From Rhodospirillales bacterium (GTDB taxonomy: Bacteria > Pseudomonadota > Alphaproteobacteria > Rhodospirillales > Casp-alpha2): a DNA stretch of 64,000 bases. Where the stretch lies: positions 206,111 through 270,110 of the forward strand of contig JAEPQO010000005.1 in assembly GCA_017640505.1 (NCBI GenBank), in the 5' to 3' direction. Position 1 is the stretch's first letter; each line of letters begins with the position of its first letter. Shown here in pieces: positions 18,168 to 27,415 of the stretch. A program made the translations under genes and the position numbers. The notes under the pieces were generated by a model. It was not told where the DNA came from. It saw only the letters and a list, made by a program, of their open reading frames with translations, and did not search any database.

Positions 18168-19069
18168 GCGGCGTCACCAAGGGATTTCTCGACGAGACGG
18201 TCCTCGTATCGTTGGACCGGATCGCACCAACACGAGCGATTACCAAGGATATGCTTCGCTCCAGGAAGTATCGAACCATCCTGGCATCTGTCCGGGACGT
18301 CGGCGTTATCGAGCCGCTGGCCGTCTTTCCTGACAAAGGGAAACGGGGCGCGTCGCAATATATTCTGCTCGACGGTCATCTTCGCATGGCTGCTCTGCGC
18401 GAAATCGGCGAAGAGCAGGTTCTATGCCTAGTCTCCACCGACGACGAGAGCTTCACGTACAACCGCCGGATCAACCGGCTGAGCGCGGTCCAAGAGCACA
18501 AGATGATCGTCCGCGCGATCGAACGCGGCGTCTCCCAGGAACGAATCGCTGTGGCGCTTGATGTCGACGTCAAGCGCGTCCGTGAACGCCAGAACATGCT
18601 CCGGGGCATCGTCCCGGAGGCGGTTGAGCTGCTGAAGGACAAGATGGTCGGCATCCAAGTCTTCGGCTTGCTTCGAAAGATGAAACCGATGGCCCAGATT
18701 GAAGCCGCCGAGATGATGATCTCGGCCAACCGATACACTGTCACTTACGCCAAGGTTTTGCTAGCCGGAATGGCCCCGGAGAAACTGGTTCAGCCCGAAA
18801 AGAAAACCGTCCTCAAGGGCGTCTCGCCAGAGGACATTGCCCGCATGGAGCGGGAGATGGAACGGCTCCAGCACGAATACCGGAACGTTGAGGAGACCCT
18901 GGGTGACACCATGTTCACCCTGGTGGTCGCCAAGGGATATCTCAACAAGCTGCTCAAGAACGACATGGTGGCGGACTACCTGGACCGCCACCACGGCTCG
19001 CTCCTCGGGGAACTGCGGACAGTAATGGACGCCATCGGCGCTGACACCCGCGACCTCGAAAGGGAGTAA
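18164..19069 (+). CDS. ParB/RepB-like protein 2 of the recombinase operon
   Basis: The 301-aa protein starts at a GTG overlapping the previous stop. It has a diverged ParB-like N domain (LLDGHLRMAALREIG at about 65-80) and an HTH (VSQERIAVALDVDVKRVRERQNML at about 120-145). A RepB C-terminal domain follows with the MKPMAQIEAAEMMISANRY-type segment and a coiled-coil region (MEREMERLQHEYRNVEETLG). It is clearly related to but different from its neighbour, so the two may form a heteromer. It ends the operon; a 351-bp gap to the BREX regulator follows. Confidence 0.85.
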   Translation: MSGVTKGFLDETVLVSLDRIAPTRAITKDMLRSRKYRTILASVRDVGVIEPLAVFPDKGKRGASQYILLDGHLRMAALREIGEEQVLCLVSTDDESFTYNRRINRLSAVQEHKMIVRAIERGVSQERIAVALDVDVKRVRERQNMLRGIVPEAVELLKDKMVGIQVFGLLRKMKPMAQIEAAEMMISANRYTVTYAKVLLAGMAPEKLVQPEKKTVLKGVSPEDIARMEREMERLQHEYRNVEETLGDTMFTLVVAKGYLNKLLKNDMVADYLDRHHGSLLGELRTVMDAIGADTRDLERE

Positions 19070-19234
19070 GGGGACCCGGACCCATCAAGCGCGGGGACCG
19101 TCGGAGACGCCGTCGTAAGGGACGGATCAAGGGCGGTGGTGGGGATGGCGGCGATCCCGCTCGGAGCCCACCGAGGCCGGCGGCCATATCGTCGGCCGCG
19201 AGGGCACCCGACATGGGTCGCTCTCGTTTTGATA

Positions 19235-19278
19235 GGGTGCGCCAAGCAGGGTTGCAGTTACGCCCTCTTGGCGCACCC
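19235..19278. repeat. Long perfect inverted repeat between recombinase and BREX operons
   Basis: GGGTGCGCCAAG (19235-19246) is mirrored exactly by CTTGGCGCACCC (19267-19278). An inner AGGG/CCCT pair shortens the loop to 11 bases. There is no T run on either side, so it is not a standard terminator, though it could still fold in RNA. Position between two operons makes a boundary structure, recombinase site or protein-binding site possible. I see no gene in the rest of the gap 19070-19420. Confidence 0.6.
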
Positions 19279-19328
19279 CAATGTTTCGACCAGCAGCCCG
19301 AATACTCGCCATATACGATTAATTTCGA

Positions 19329-19357
19329 TTGAAACCGCAGGCGTTCTCAGATACCTT
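19329..19357 (+). promoter_or_regulatory. Candidate promoter of the BREX operon
   Basis: TTGAAA at 19329-19334 and TACCTT at 19352-19357 are separated by 17 bp. The pair lies just upstream of a palindromic operator and of the WYL regulator gene. The -10 element is weak, so the assignment is tentative. Confidence 0.35.
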
Positions 19358-19372
19358 CACAAAGGGACCAGA

Positions 19373-19390
19373 AACTGTGCATACATAGTT
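19373..19390. promoter_or_regulatory. Candidate operator of the WYL (BrxR-like) regulator
   Basis: AACTGTGCATACATAGTT is an 18-bp imperfect palindrome (seven of nine positions symmetric). A further ACTGT...ACAGT inverted pair overlaps it. It sits 30 bp before the regulator start, just downstream of the candidate promoter. BrxR-family WYL proteins bind inverted repeats in front of their own genes, so autoregulation here is a reasonable inference. Confidence 0.45.
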
Positions 19391-19420
19391 ACAGTGCTGG
19401 TTATGCAAGGGGAGTTCGCG

Positions 19421-20311
19421 GTGACACCAGAAAAATCGGACCTACGGTGGGGTGTCGAGCGTCGACTCGAGTTTATCGAGTTTCGGCTGTTTTGGGAGGG
19501 CCATGTGAACAGGGGGGATCTGATAGATGCGTTCGGCGTGTCGGTTAATCAGGCATCGACCGACCTGAACCGCTATCTCGGCATGGCTCAGGACAACATG
19601 GTCTATGACAAGAGCGCCCGCGCCTACATCCGTGGATCCTCATTCTCCCCCATATTCCTGAAGCCTGACGCGAGCCGCTATCTTTCTCAACTCCGCTCCG
19701 TAGCTGATGGCATCCTGGATGCCTCGGACGCCTGGATTGGCCAGTTTCCGTCTTACGATGCCGCCCCTACGCCGGCTCGTGGCGTCGATGCAAAAACGCT
19801 CCGTACCGTGATCGCTGCCATCCGACGAAAAGAAGCTGTCGAGGTTAAATACCAGTCGCTGTCCCAACCCGAGCCGCGCTGGCGCTGGATTGCACCGCAT
19901 GCCATCGGCTTTGATGGGTTTCGCTGGCACACCCGTGCCTTTTGCCTGACCGACAAGGCGTTCAAGGACTTCCTTCTCTCACGAATTCTTGAAACCCGAG
20001 GGTCCCGCTCCAGCGACGTCGCCTCGGAAGCTGACACTGAGTGGAACAGCGAAGTTACCCTCGAAATTGGACCACACCCTGATCTGTCAGACACGCAGCA
20101 GAAAGTCATATCGCTCGATTACGGCATGCGCGGCGGGCGAGCCAAGATCAAGGTTCGCAAGGCACTCCTCTATTATGCCCTACGCCGTCTTGGGCTTGAT
20201 ACGGATCCTTCGGCGCGCAAGCCGCAAGACCAGCAGATTGTCTTACTCAATAGCGCCGAACTGAGCATCTTACCGCATGCCCTACCTTCATCTCCCAGGA
20301 TGGAAGGATAG
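19421..20311 (+). CDS. brxR: WYL-domain regulator, BrxR-like, first gene of the BREX operon
   Basis: The 296-aa protein starts at a GTG six bases after AAGGGGAG. An upstream ATG at 19403 is in frame but lacks a site. The N-terminal winged helix (WEGHVNRGDLIDAFGVSVNQASTDLNRYL, about 20-55) is followed by a WYL domain at about 120-200. The WYL core reads RWRWIAPHAIGFDGFRWHTRAFC, and a WCX-like C terminus follows. Size and layout match BrxR/CapW repressors that control BREX and CBASS loci. Only three bases separate it from brxF, so it is co-transcribed with the system it probably represses. The gene symbol is by analogy. Confidence 0.85.
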   Translation: MTPEKSDLRWGVERRLEFIEFRLFWEGHVNRGDLIDAFGVSVNQASTDLNRYLGMAQDNMVYDKSARAYIRGSSFSPIFLKPDASRYLSQLRSVADGILDASDAWIGQFPSYDAAPTPARGVDAKTLRTVIAAIRRKEAVEVKYQSLSQPEPRWRWIAPHAIGFDGFRWHTRAFCLTDKAFKDFLLSRILETRGSRSSDVASEADTEWNSEVTLEIGPHPDLSDTQQKVISLDYGMRGGRAKIKVRKALLYYALRRLGLDTDPSARKPQDQQIVLLNSAELSILPHALPSSPRMEG

Positions 20312-20314
20312 TGC

Positions 20315-20773
20315 ATGATCGATAAATTGAATCACCTCGTTGAGGACATCTCAGGACTTAATAGCAAATTAGTCCTGCTGATAGGTCCTCCCAGATCAGG
20401 AAAGAGCAATCTACTGCAGCAATTATCCGTGATCAGACATGTCCGGATACTGAACATCGGAGCTGTCCTCGGTCGACAACTACTTGCGGTACCAGGGACT
20501 CGTCGACACCTGCACGTAGCTGACGTTGTAAAAGACCTGGCAGATGACTTCGCCAGCCATGAGCTTCTGCTGATGGATAACCTTGAGCTTCTGTTCGATC
20601 GGTCATTGCGGCTCAGTCCGCTTGATTTACTGAGACACCACGCCCATTCGCGTCGAGTTATTGCGGTTTGGCCGGGAGAGTTTGAGAACGACAGGCTCTC
20701 CTATGCTGCGACCGGGCACCCAGAACATCAGGACTACGGCATCGGCGGCCTGGTCCCATTCATAATTCATTGA
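20315..20773 (+). CDS. brxF: BREX-3 P-loop protein BrxF
   Basis: A 152-aa ATPase-like protein with Walker A GPPRSGKSN at 24-32 and a Walker-B-like LLLMDNLELLF at about 84-94. A short SRRVIAVWPGEF strand follows. BrxF is the small P-loop protein that marks type 3 BREX systems and always lies next to brxC. The order here (brxF, brxC, pglX, brxH, pglZ, brxA) is exactly that of type 3. A GGAAGGA site precedes the ATG; brxC follows after 14 bp. Its biochemical role in BREX is not established. Confidence 0.88.
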   Translation: MIDKLNHLVEDISGLNSKLVLLIGPPRSGKSNLLQQLSVIRHVRILNIGAVLGRQLLAVPGTRRHLHVADVVKDLADDFASHELLLMDNLELLFDRSLRLSPLDLLRHHAHSRRVIAVWPGEFENDRLSYAATGHPEHQDYGIGGLVPFIIH

Positions 20774-20787
20774 AGGGGGAAAACGAG

Positions 20788-23700
20788 ATGTCGATGCGTT
20801 ATGGAGATCTCATCCAATTCGAGCCGATCGAATCGGTTATCCAGCTTTTAGACGCCAACCGTCCGTCCGAAGCAAAAAAGCTGGTTTCGACCTACGTCAT
20901 TTCGGACGACATGGCCGCGCGGATCGCAAAGCTCATGATCCCCCAGCTCTCCTTCGATGAGGCGGTGGACCACATGGGCGTACTTATCGTCGGCAACTAC
21001 GGGACCGGTAAGTCGCACTTGATGTCGGTGCTTTCACTGGTCGCCGAAGACGCCGCCTATGTGCCGCTGATCCAACATCCCAAAGTGGCTGAAGCGGCGG
21101 AATCGATTGCCGGCAAATTCAAGGTCCATCGCATCGAGATCTCCAGCCAGATGTCTCTCCGGGATATCATTACGCAGCAGCTCGAACTCTTCCTCGAAAA
21201 ACACGGCGTCAGCTACACTTTCCCGCCCGCCGACAAGGTGACCAACAACAAGGCCGCGTTCGAGGAGATGATGGCGGCGTTCGCCGAGATTCATCCGAAC
21301 CACGGCGTTCTGCTCGTCGTCGACGAGTTTCTCGACTATCTCCGCTCCCGCCGGGATCACGATCTCGTCCTCGACCTATCCTTCCTGCGCGAGATCGGCG
21401 AGGTCACTAAACACCTTCGCTTCCGCTTCGTGGCAGGTGTGCAGGAAGCGATCTTCGATAGCAGTCGCTTTCAGCACGTAGCCGACAGCCTTCGCAGGGT
21501 GAAGGACCGCTTCACGCAGGTTCTGCTCGCACGCCAGGATGTGAGTTTCGTAGTGGCGGAGCGCCTACTGAAAAAGTCGGCCGATCAACAAAACAAGATC
21601 CGGACCTACCTCACACCCTTTGCCAAATTTTACGGCTCTATGAACGAGCGTATGGACGAGTATGTCCGACTGTTCCCCGTCCATCCCGACTACATCGGCA
21701 CGTTCGAGAGGTTGGTGTTCACGGAAAAGCGCGGTGCCCTCGTCACGCTCCGCGACCAGATTCAGGCAATTCTAGACGACAACGTGCCAGAAGATCGTCC
21801 GGGCCTGATCGGCTACGACAAGTTCTGGGATACGGTGAAATCCAATCAGGTGCTGCGCGCCGACCCGAACATCGGCCCGGTGCTCAAGGTTTCGGAGGTT
21901 CTGACAGAGCGCGTCACCAAGGCGTTCACTCGCCCGGCCTACAGACCGATGGCGCTGCGGATCATCGACGGCCTCTCGGTGCATCGTCTGACAACCGGCG
22001 GCGACATCTACGTGCCCGTTGGCCCGACCGCCGAGGAGCTACGCGACACTCTGTGCCTCTTCCAGCCTGGTATCGAGGACATGGGCGGCGATCCCGAAGC
22101 CGATCTCCTCTCCCAGGTTCAAACCGTCCTGCGCGAAACGCTGAAGACCGTCAACGGCCAGTTCATCTCCAAGGCGCCGGACACCGAACAGTACTATCTG
22201 GACCTCAAGAAGGACGTCGACTACGACGCCCAGATAGAGAAGCGCGCTGAAACCCTCTCCGACGACACGCTGGACCGTGCTTACTACAGCGCGATCCGCC
22301 AACTCATGGAACGCACCGATGAGGCAAGCTATGTCACTGGCCACCAGATCTGGCAGTACCAGGTCGAATGGCAGGACCACCGGGTCGAACGCGACGGCTA
22401 CCTCTTCTTCGGCGCGCCGAACGACCGTCCAACTGCCCAGCCCGAGCGCGACTTCTACATCTACTTCATCCAGCCATTCGAGCCGCCCCGCTTTCGCGAC
22501 GATCACAAGCCCGACGAGGTATTCTTCAGGCTGAAGGGCCTTGACGATGCGATCCGACGCCACCTGTCCTTCTATGCCGCGGCGCAGGATCTCGCGTCGA
22601 CCGCCAGCGGCGGCGCAAAGTCGATCTACCTTGACAAGGCAAAAGACGCCCTGCGTGACATGAGCAAGTGGCTGCAGGAAAAGCAAATGACAGCCTACGA
22701 AGTCACCTACCAGGGCAAGGCGAAGACCCTGCAGGAGTGGACCAAGGGCATCTCGCTTCGCGACAAGGCCCGTCTCGGTCCCGAGGAACGCATCAATTTC
22801 CGGGACGTGGTGAACGTCATCTCCGGCCTAGCACTGAACAACCAGTTCGCCGACGTGGCGCCCGAGTACCCCACCTTTTCCGCGCTGGTAACCGAGTCCA
22901 ACCGGAGACAGCTCGTCGGGAACGCCCTGCGAGCGCTGGCCGGCGGCAACCGCACCAAGGACGCCGTAGTCATCCTCGATGGTCTGGAGATGCTGGACGG
23001 TGATCGCATCGAACCTACCCGCTCGCGCTATGCGCAGGAGGTGCTCTCGCGGCTCAAAACGAAAGGCCACGGCCAGGTTTTGAACCGCGCGGAGCTCCTC
23101 AGCGGTGATACCGACGTGGAACACTTCGCGCCAGTCAAATTCCGCCTCGAGCCAGATCTACTGGTGACCGTGCTAAGCGGGCTGGTCTACGCGGGCGACA
23201 TCGTCTTGGCCATCACCGGCGACAAGATCGACTCCGGCAAGCTCCCCCTGCTCGCCGAACGGTCAATGGACGAGCTGAAGCAGTTCAAGCATGTCGAGAC
23301 ACCGAAGGAAATCAACGTCGCGGTCCTTCGAACGCTGTTCGAGATGCTCGATCTGCCGCCCGGCCTCGCTCAGCAGGCGACCCAAGGCTCCGACGAGCCG
23401 GTCAAACGTCTCCAGGAAGAAGTCAGCAAGCTCACGCGCCGGGTTCTGAGCGCTACGACGGACATGCAAGGCCGGCTGAGCTTCTGGGGCCAGCCGCTTC
23501 TGCGGGAGGAGGAGATCGCCGACTGGCGCAGCAAGCTTGACGCACTGAAGGGCTTCTCCGAGAGCCTTGCACCCTACAACACCGTAGGTAAGCTGAAGAA
23601 CCTGCGCATCAGCTCCGACGATATCACGGCGCAGAAAAAGAACCTGGACGTTCTGGGTGCTGTCGAGCGGATGCTGGAGCTGGTCGGTGAACTTGGCAGC

Positions 23701-24519
23701 ACGGCGGGCTATCTATCCCAAGGCGAAATATTGCTATCGCCGGAACACGAGTGGGTGAAGAAGGCGCAGGACACGCGAAAGCAGGTGCTCGACAAGCTGA
23801 CTGCTGACCGAACAGCACAGCATGCCGCCGAGTATCGACAGACGCTGGCCCAGTTGAAAAAGGACTACATCGCGGTCTACTCGGCGCAGCACAGCAAGGC
23901 CCGGCTGGGCGTGGCGGAAGACAAGACAAAGTCCGCCCTGCAAAAGGACCCACGTCTCGTCTCGATGCGCGTGCTTGCCGGTATCTCCTTGTTGCCGACC
24001 AGCCAGCTTACGAGTTTCGAGGAAAAGCTGGACAAGCTGAGGAGCTGCGCATCGCTCGTTGATTCCGAGCTCACGGCGAGCCCGGTCTGCCCGCACTGCA
24101 ACTACCGGCCAGCCAACGAGCAAGGCGACATGCTCCCCGCCGCCAACGTGCTGAAGCAACTCGACGATGAACTCGACCGGCTACTCGGAAATTGGGTTCA
24201 GACGCTGGTCGAAAACCTCGAAGACCCGATCATCCAGTCCAACTTTGAGCTGCTGAAGGACTCGTCTCGCAAGATCGTGACCAACTTCGCCGCGAGTGGG
24301 ATTGTCCCGGATATGGTGACACCCGAGTTCATCGCGGCCGTTCAGGAGGCACTCTCGGGACTAGAGAAAATCACGGTCACTGGTGAGGACATCAAACAGG
24401 CGCTGCTACAGGGGGGGTCTCCGGCAACCCCGGAGGATCTGCGCAAGCGCTTCGAGACACTCCTAAACGATCGCTGCAGGGGTAAGGATACCACCAAGCT
24501 GCGCTTCGTTGTGGAGTGA
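20788..24519 (+). CDS. brxC: BREX ATPase BrxC (PglY family)
   Basis: A large 1243-aa P-loop protein. Walker A GNYGTGKSH lies at 69-77 and Walker B GVLLVVDEFLDYL at about 173-185, both inside the DUF6079-type N-terminal ATPase region. The long C-terminal part is helical and ends in a segment with a lone CPHC pair. BrxC is required in all BREX types and is thought to act with the methyltransferase and PglZ. The ATG at 20788 follows GAAGGGGGA. Base composition is GC-rich like the phage genes around it. A run of seven G occurs at 24411-24417. Confidence 0.92.
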   Translation: MSMRYGDLIQFEPIESVIQLLDANRPSEAKKLVSTYVISDDMAARIAKLMIPQLSFDEAVDHMGVLIVGNYGTGKSHLMSVLSLVAEDAAYVPLIQHPKVAEAAESIAGKFKVHRIEISSQMSLRDIITQQLELFLEKHGVSYTFPPADKVTNNKAAFEEMMAAFAEIHPNHGVLLVVDEFLDYLRSRRDHDLVLDLSFLREIGEVTKHLRFRFVAGVQEAIFDSSRFQHVADSLRRVKDRFTQVLLARQDVSFVVAERLLKKSADQQNKIRTYLTPFAKFYGSMNERMDEYVRLFPVHPDYIGTFERLVFTEKRGALVTLRDQIQAILDDNVPEDRPGLIGYDKFWDTVKSNQVLRADPNIGPVLKVSEVLTERVTKAFTRPAYRPMALRIIDGLSVHRLTTGGDIYVPVGPTAEELRDTLCLFQPGIEDMGGDPEADLLSQVQTVLRETLKTVNGQFISKAPDTEQYYLDLKKDVDYDAQIEKRAETLSDDTLDRAYYSAIRQLMERTDEASYVTGHQIWQYQVEWQDHRVERDGYLFFGAPNDRPTAQPERDFYIYFIQPFEPPRFRDDHKPDEVFFRLKGLDDAIRRHLSFYAAAQDLASTASGGAKSIYLDKAKDALRDMSKWLQEKQMTAYEVTYQGKAKTLQEWTKGISLRDKARLGPEERINFRDVVNVISGLALNNQFADVAPEYPTFSALVTESNRRQLVGNALRALAGGNRTKDAVVILDGLEMLDGDRIEPTRSRYAQEVLSRLKTKGHGQVLNRAELLSGDTDVEHFAPVKFRLEPDLLVTVLSGLVYAGDIVLAITGDKIDSGKLPLLAERSMDELKQFKHVETPKEINVAVLRTLFEMLDLPPGLAQQATQGSDEPVKRLQEEVSKLTRRVLSATTDMQGRLSFWGQPLLREEEIADWRSKLDALKGFSESLAPYNTVGKLKNLRISSDDITAQKKNLDVLGAVERMLELVGELGSTAGYLSQGEILLSPEHEWVKKAQDTRKQVLDKLTADRTAQHAAEYRQTLAQLKKDYIAVYSAQHSKARLGVAEDKTKSALQKDPRLVSMRVLAGISLLPTSQLTSFEEKLDKLRSCASLVDSELTASPVCPHCNYRPANEQGDMLPAANVLKQLDDELDRLLGNWVQTLVENLEDPIIQSNFELLKDSSRKIVTNFAASGIVPDMVTPEFIAAVQEALSGLEKITVTGEDIKQALLQGGSPATPEDLRKRFETLLNDRCRGKDTTKLRFVVE

Positions 24520-24556
24520 CCGAACGCTATAAGTTGAGAGAGACGAGACCGACCTT

Positions 24557-27415
24557 ATGAGCGACCTACTTAAGAGTAAGAAACAATCTGCCGACGCCTC
24601 CGTCGAGTGCCTCGGCATGACGTTTCCCAGCGAGGCTGCGCGGCGCGAACATTTTCTGAAGTTGCTGGCCGAGCGACTGAAGGATCCCGACTTCCGAAAC
24701 CTAGAGGGATTTCCACAGGGCACCGACGAGTCGATATTGGAAATTTCGGATCCGCCATACTACACCGCATGCCCGAACCCCTGGCTTGATGATTTCATAC
24801 GGCACCGTGGGACGCCGTATGAACCAAATGATGGCTATAAGAAAGAACCATTCGCTGCGGACGTAAAGGAAGGTAAAAACGCTTCCGTCTACAACGCCCA
24901 TAGTTATCATACCAAAGTGCCACACAAAGCCGTCATGCGCTATCTCCTCCATTACACACACCCAGGGGAGATTGTCCTAGACGGATTCTGTGGCACGGGC
25001 ATGACCGGAGTCGCCGCACAACTCTGTGGGGATAAACGTGAGATCGAATCCTTAGGTTATATGGTAGACGAAAATGGCGTCATTCTTGAGAGACAAAGTC
25101 AAATCGGCAAATCCGAATGGGTTCCAGTATCCCAACTCGGTGAGCGTTTTTGCGTCCTAAACGATCTCTCTCCTGCTGCCTCGCTTATTGCTCATGGCTT
25201 CAACACTAGAGTTGACGTTCTCGACTTTGAAGAACGAGCACAAAGGATACTTAACTCCGCTCGCGCGCACTTTTCTTGGATGTACCAGACATTGCACCAG
25301 CCTAGTGCCGATACCATCACTCGCGCTAGAGAACTCGTCATCAACAGCAATGCCCCTGATCTTAGCAACATTGGTCAAATCGGGTGGGTGAATTTTGTAA
25401 TATGGTCAGATGTATTTATCTGTTCTGAGTGTCAGAGCGAAATCATCTATTGGACCGCTGCAGTTAATCGCGAAAGGGGGGGCATTGAAGACACGTTCAA
25501 CTGTCCTTCTTGCAATGCAGAGCTCTCCAAGCGAAATGTTGAACGAGCGTGGACTAGCTACTTTGACAACGGCTTACAAAAAGAGCACCGCCAAATAAAG
25601 CAAGTTCCAGTTGCGATTAACTATTCACTAGGTAGCAAGAGATATGAAAAAGAATTTGATGAAGCGGATGAGGCAATCTTCGCAAAAAGCTTAAATCTGC
25701 AGCCAACGTGTTGGCATCCCACAACTAAATTAATGAAAGGTGATAAGACTGGAGAGCCGTTACGCATTGGCGTAACTCACGCTCACCACTTTTATACTAA
25801 TCGAACATTATCCGTTCTCGCATATCTCAGAGATCAAATTTTTCATGAATCGCACGAATGCCCGGCTTTAGGATTATGGTTCACGTCGTCAATGGCCTGG
25901 ACAAATCGCCTGAACAGGCTTCTAGCCTCCAACTATTTCGGAGGCGGTGGTGGCGTCATCGGCCAAACGCTTCAAGGAACGCTATATATTAGCTCTATCT
26001 CTGTCGAAACTAACCCCTTAGAGCGGTTTGGCCTAAGGATTAAGTCAGTTCCTTACACCGCTCCAGGCAAGGATGCTGTTGTATCCACTGGAAGCGCGAC
26101 GAATCTTCAAATTCCGGATAACTCTGTTGACTACTTGTTCATCGACCCACCGTTTGGGTCGAATATTATGTATTCGGAGCTAAATTTCTTATGGGAATCT
26201 TGGATAAAAGTAACGACAAACCAAACACACGAAGCGATTGAAAACAAAACTCAGAAAAAAACAGTCGATGAATACAGAACGTTAATGACGAAATGCTTTC
26301 GTGAGGCACATAGAGTACTAAAACCTGGTCGCTGGATGACCATTGAATTCTCAAACACCAAAGCAAGTGTGTGGAATTCGATACAGACATCGTTGCAAGA
26401 AGCAGGCTTTGTGGTCGCGAACGTATCCGTTCTAGAAAAAACCCATAAAGGCTTCAAGGCTGTCACGACGACGACTGCTGTGAAGCAAGACTTGGTTATT
26501 TCAGCTTACAAACCCAACGGCGGCCTTGAAGACAGAATTGCGCGACAGGGGGGGGGCGAAGACTCAGCTTGGGATTTTGCACGTTCGCATCTCGGCTACC
26601 TTCCAGTCGTGAAGACCGCCGCTGGAGTATTGGACTTCATTCCAGAGAGAGAACCTCGAATTATTTTCGACAGGATGGTGGCATGGTTCATCAGGCATGA
26701 CCTACCTGTTCCGTTTTCATCACAGGAGTTTCAAGAAGGGCTTAGACAGCGCTTCGTCGAACGCGACGGTATGATTTTTTTGCCCGAGCAAGTTTCTGCC
26801 TACGACAAAGCGCGTGCCCAATCTGCACAAGCGCCTCAGATGGAACTCTTCATTGCCGATGAGCGTAGCGCGATAGATTGGTTAACCGACTTTCTCAAAA
26901 AAAGACCATCCACGTATCAGGAGGTACACCCGGAATTTATAAGCCAACTTGGCGCAGGTTGGAAAAAGCATGAAACACGGCCTGAACTCTCCTCTCTCCT
27001 GGAAGACAATTTCTTGCGCTACGATGGTAACGGAGATGTTCCAAGTCAGGTCCACGGCTATCTTTCGTCTAATTTCAAAGACCTTCGCGGATTGGAAAAG
27101 AGCGATTCCCGATTGAAATCGAAAGCCAAAGATCGGTGGTATGTGCCAGACCCGAGCAAGGCCAAAGATCTGGAACAAAAGCGTGAGCGATCGCTGCTGA
27201 AAGAGTTCGAGAGCTACAAAACGGCAACCAAGCGACAGCTTAAAGAATCGCGCCTTGAAGTTCTGAGGGCGGGATTTAAGGCAGCTTGGACGGCGAAAGA
27301 CTATAAGAGCATCATTGTCATTGCGGCAAAACTCCCGGACGAAACGCTTCAAGGCGATGAGAAGCTACTGCTCTGGTATGACCAGGCACTCACCCGTATG
27401 GAGGCTGATGCGTGA
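24557..27415 (+). CDS. pglX: BREX-3 adenine-specific DNA methyltransferase PglX (PglXI type)
   Basis: The 952-aa enzyme is expected to methylate adenine N6 at the BREX motif to mark self DNA. SAM motif I (LDGFCGTGMTG) is at about 140-150 and the catalytic DPPFGSNIMYSELN at about 530. A zinc ribbon (CSEC at 289-292, CPSC at 316-319) interrupts the fold, as in COG1743-type enzymes of type 3 BREX. The order of motifs is that of gamma-class N6-adenine methyltransferases. Nine consecutive G at codons 664-667 could cause slippage and loss of the last 285 residues. The central part is visibly richer in A+T than brxC or brxH, suggesting exchange of alleles. It overlaps brxH by four bases. Confidence 0.92.
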   Translation: MSDLLKSKKQSADASVECLGMTFPSEAARREHFLKLLAERLKDPDFRNLEGFPQGTDESILEISDPPYYTACPNPWLDDFIRHRGTPYEPNDGYKKEPFAADVKEGKNASVYNAHSYHTKVPHKAVMRYLLHYTHPGEIVLDGFCGTGMTGVAAQLCGDKREIESLGYMVDENGVILERQSQIGKSEWVPVSQLGERFCVLNDLSPAASLIAHGFNTRVDVLDFEERAQRILNSARAHFSWMYQTLHQPSADTITRARELVINSNAPDLSNIGQIGWVNFVIWSDVFICSECQSEIIYWTAAVNRERGGIEDTFNCPSCNAELSKRNVERAWTSYFDNGLQKEHRQIKQVPVAINYSLGSKRYEKEFDEADEAIFAKSLNLQPTCWHPTTKLMKGDKTGEPLRIGVTHAHHFYTNRTLSVLAYLRDQIFHESHECPALGLWFTSSMAWTNRLNRLLASNYFGGGGGVIGQTLQGTLYISSISVETNPLERFGLRIKSVPYTAPGKDAVVSTGSATNLQIPDNSVDYLFIDPPFGSNIMYSELNFLWESWIKVTTNQTHEAIENKTQKKTVDEYRTLMTKCFREAHRVLKPGRWMTIEFSNTKASVWNSIQTSLQEAGFVVANVSVLEKTHKGFKAVTTTTAVKQDLVISAYKPNGGLEDRIARQGGGEDSAWDFARSHLGYLPVVKTAAGVLDFIPEREPRIIFDRMVAWFIRHDLPVPFSSQEFQEGLRQRFVERDGMIFLPEQVSAYDKARAQSAQAPQMELFIADERSAIDWLTDFLKKRPSTYQEVHPEFISQLGAGWKKHETRPELSSLLEDNFLRYDGNGDVPSQVHGYLSSNFKDLRGLEKSDSRLKSKAKDRWYVPDPSKAKDLEQKRERSLLKEFESYKTATKRQLKESRLEVLRAGFKAAWTAKDYKSIIVIAAKLPDETLQGDEKLLLWYDQALTRMEADA
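26548..26556 (+). repeat. G9 homopolymer inside pglX, candidate phase-variation tract
   Basis: Nine G in a row span codons 664-667 (Gln-Gly-Gly-Gly). Gain or loss of one or two bases would shift the frame and truncate the protein after the methyltransferase core. It is the longest such run noticed in the BREX genes (others are seven bases at 24411 and 25476). Confidence 0.75.

Noticed and set aside
17295..19069. A plasmid partition system
   Set aside because: Two ParB-like genes are present but no ParA ATPase or replication initiator is near them.
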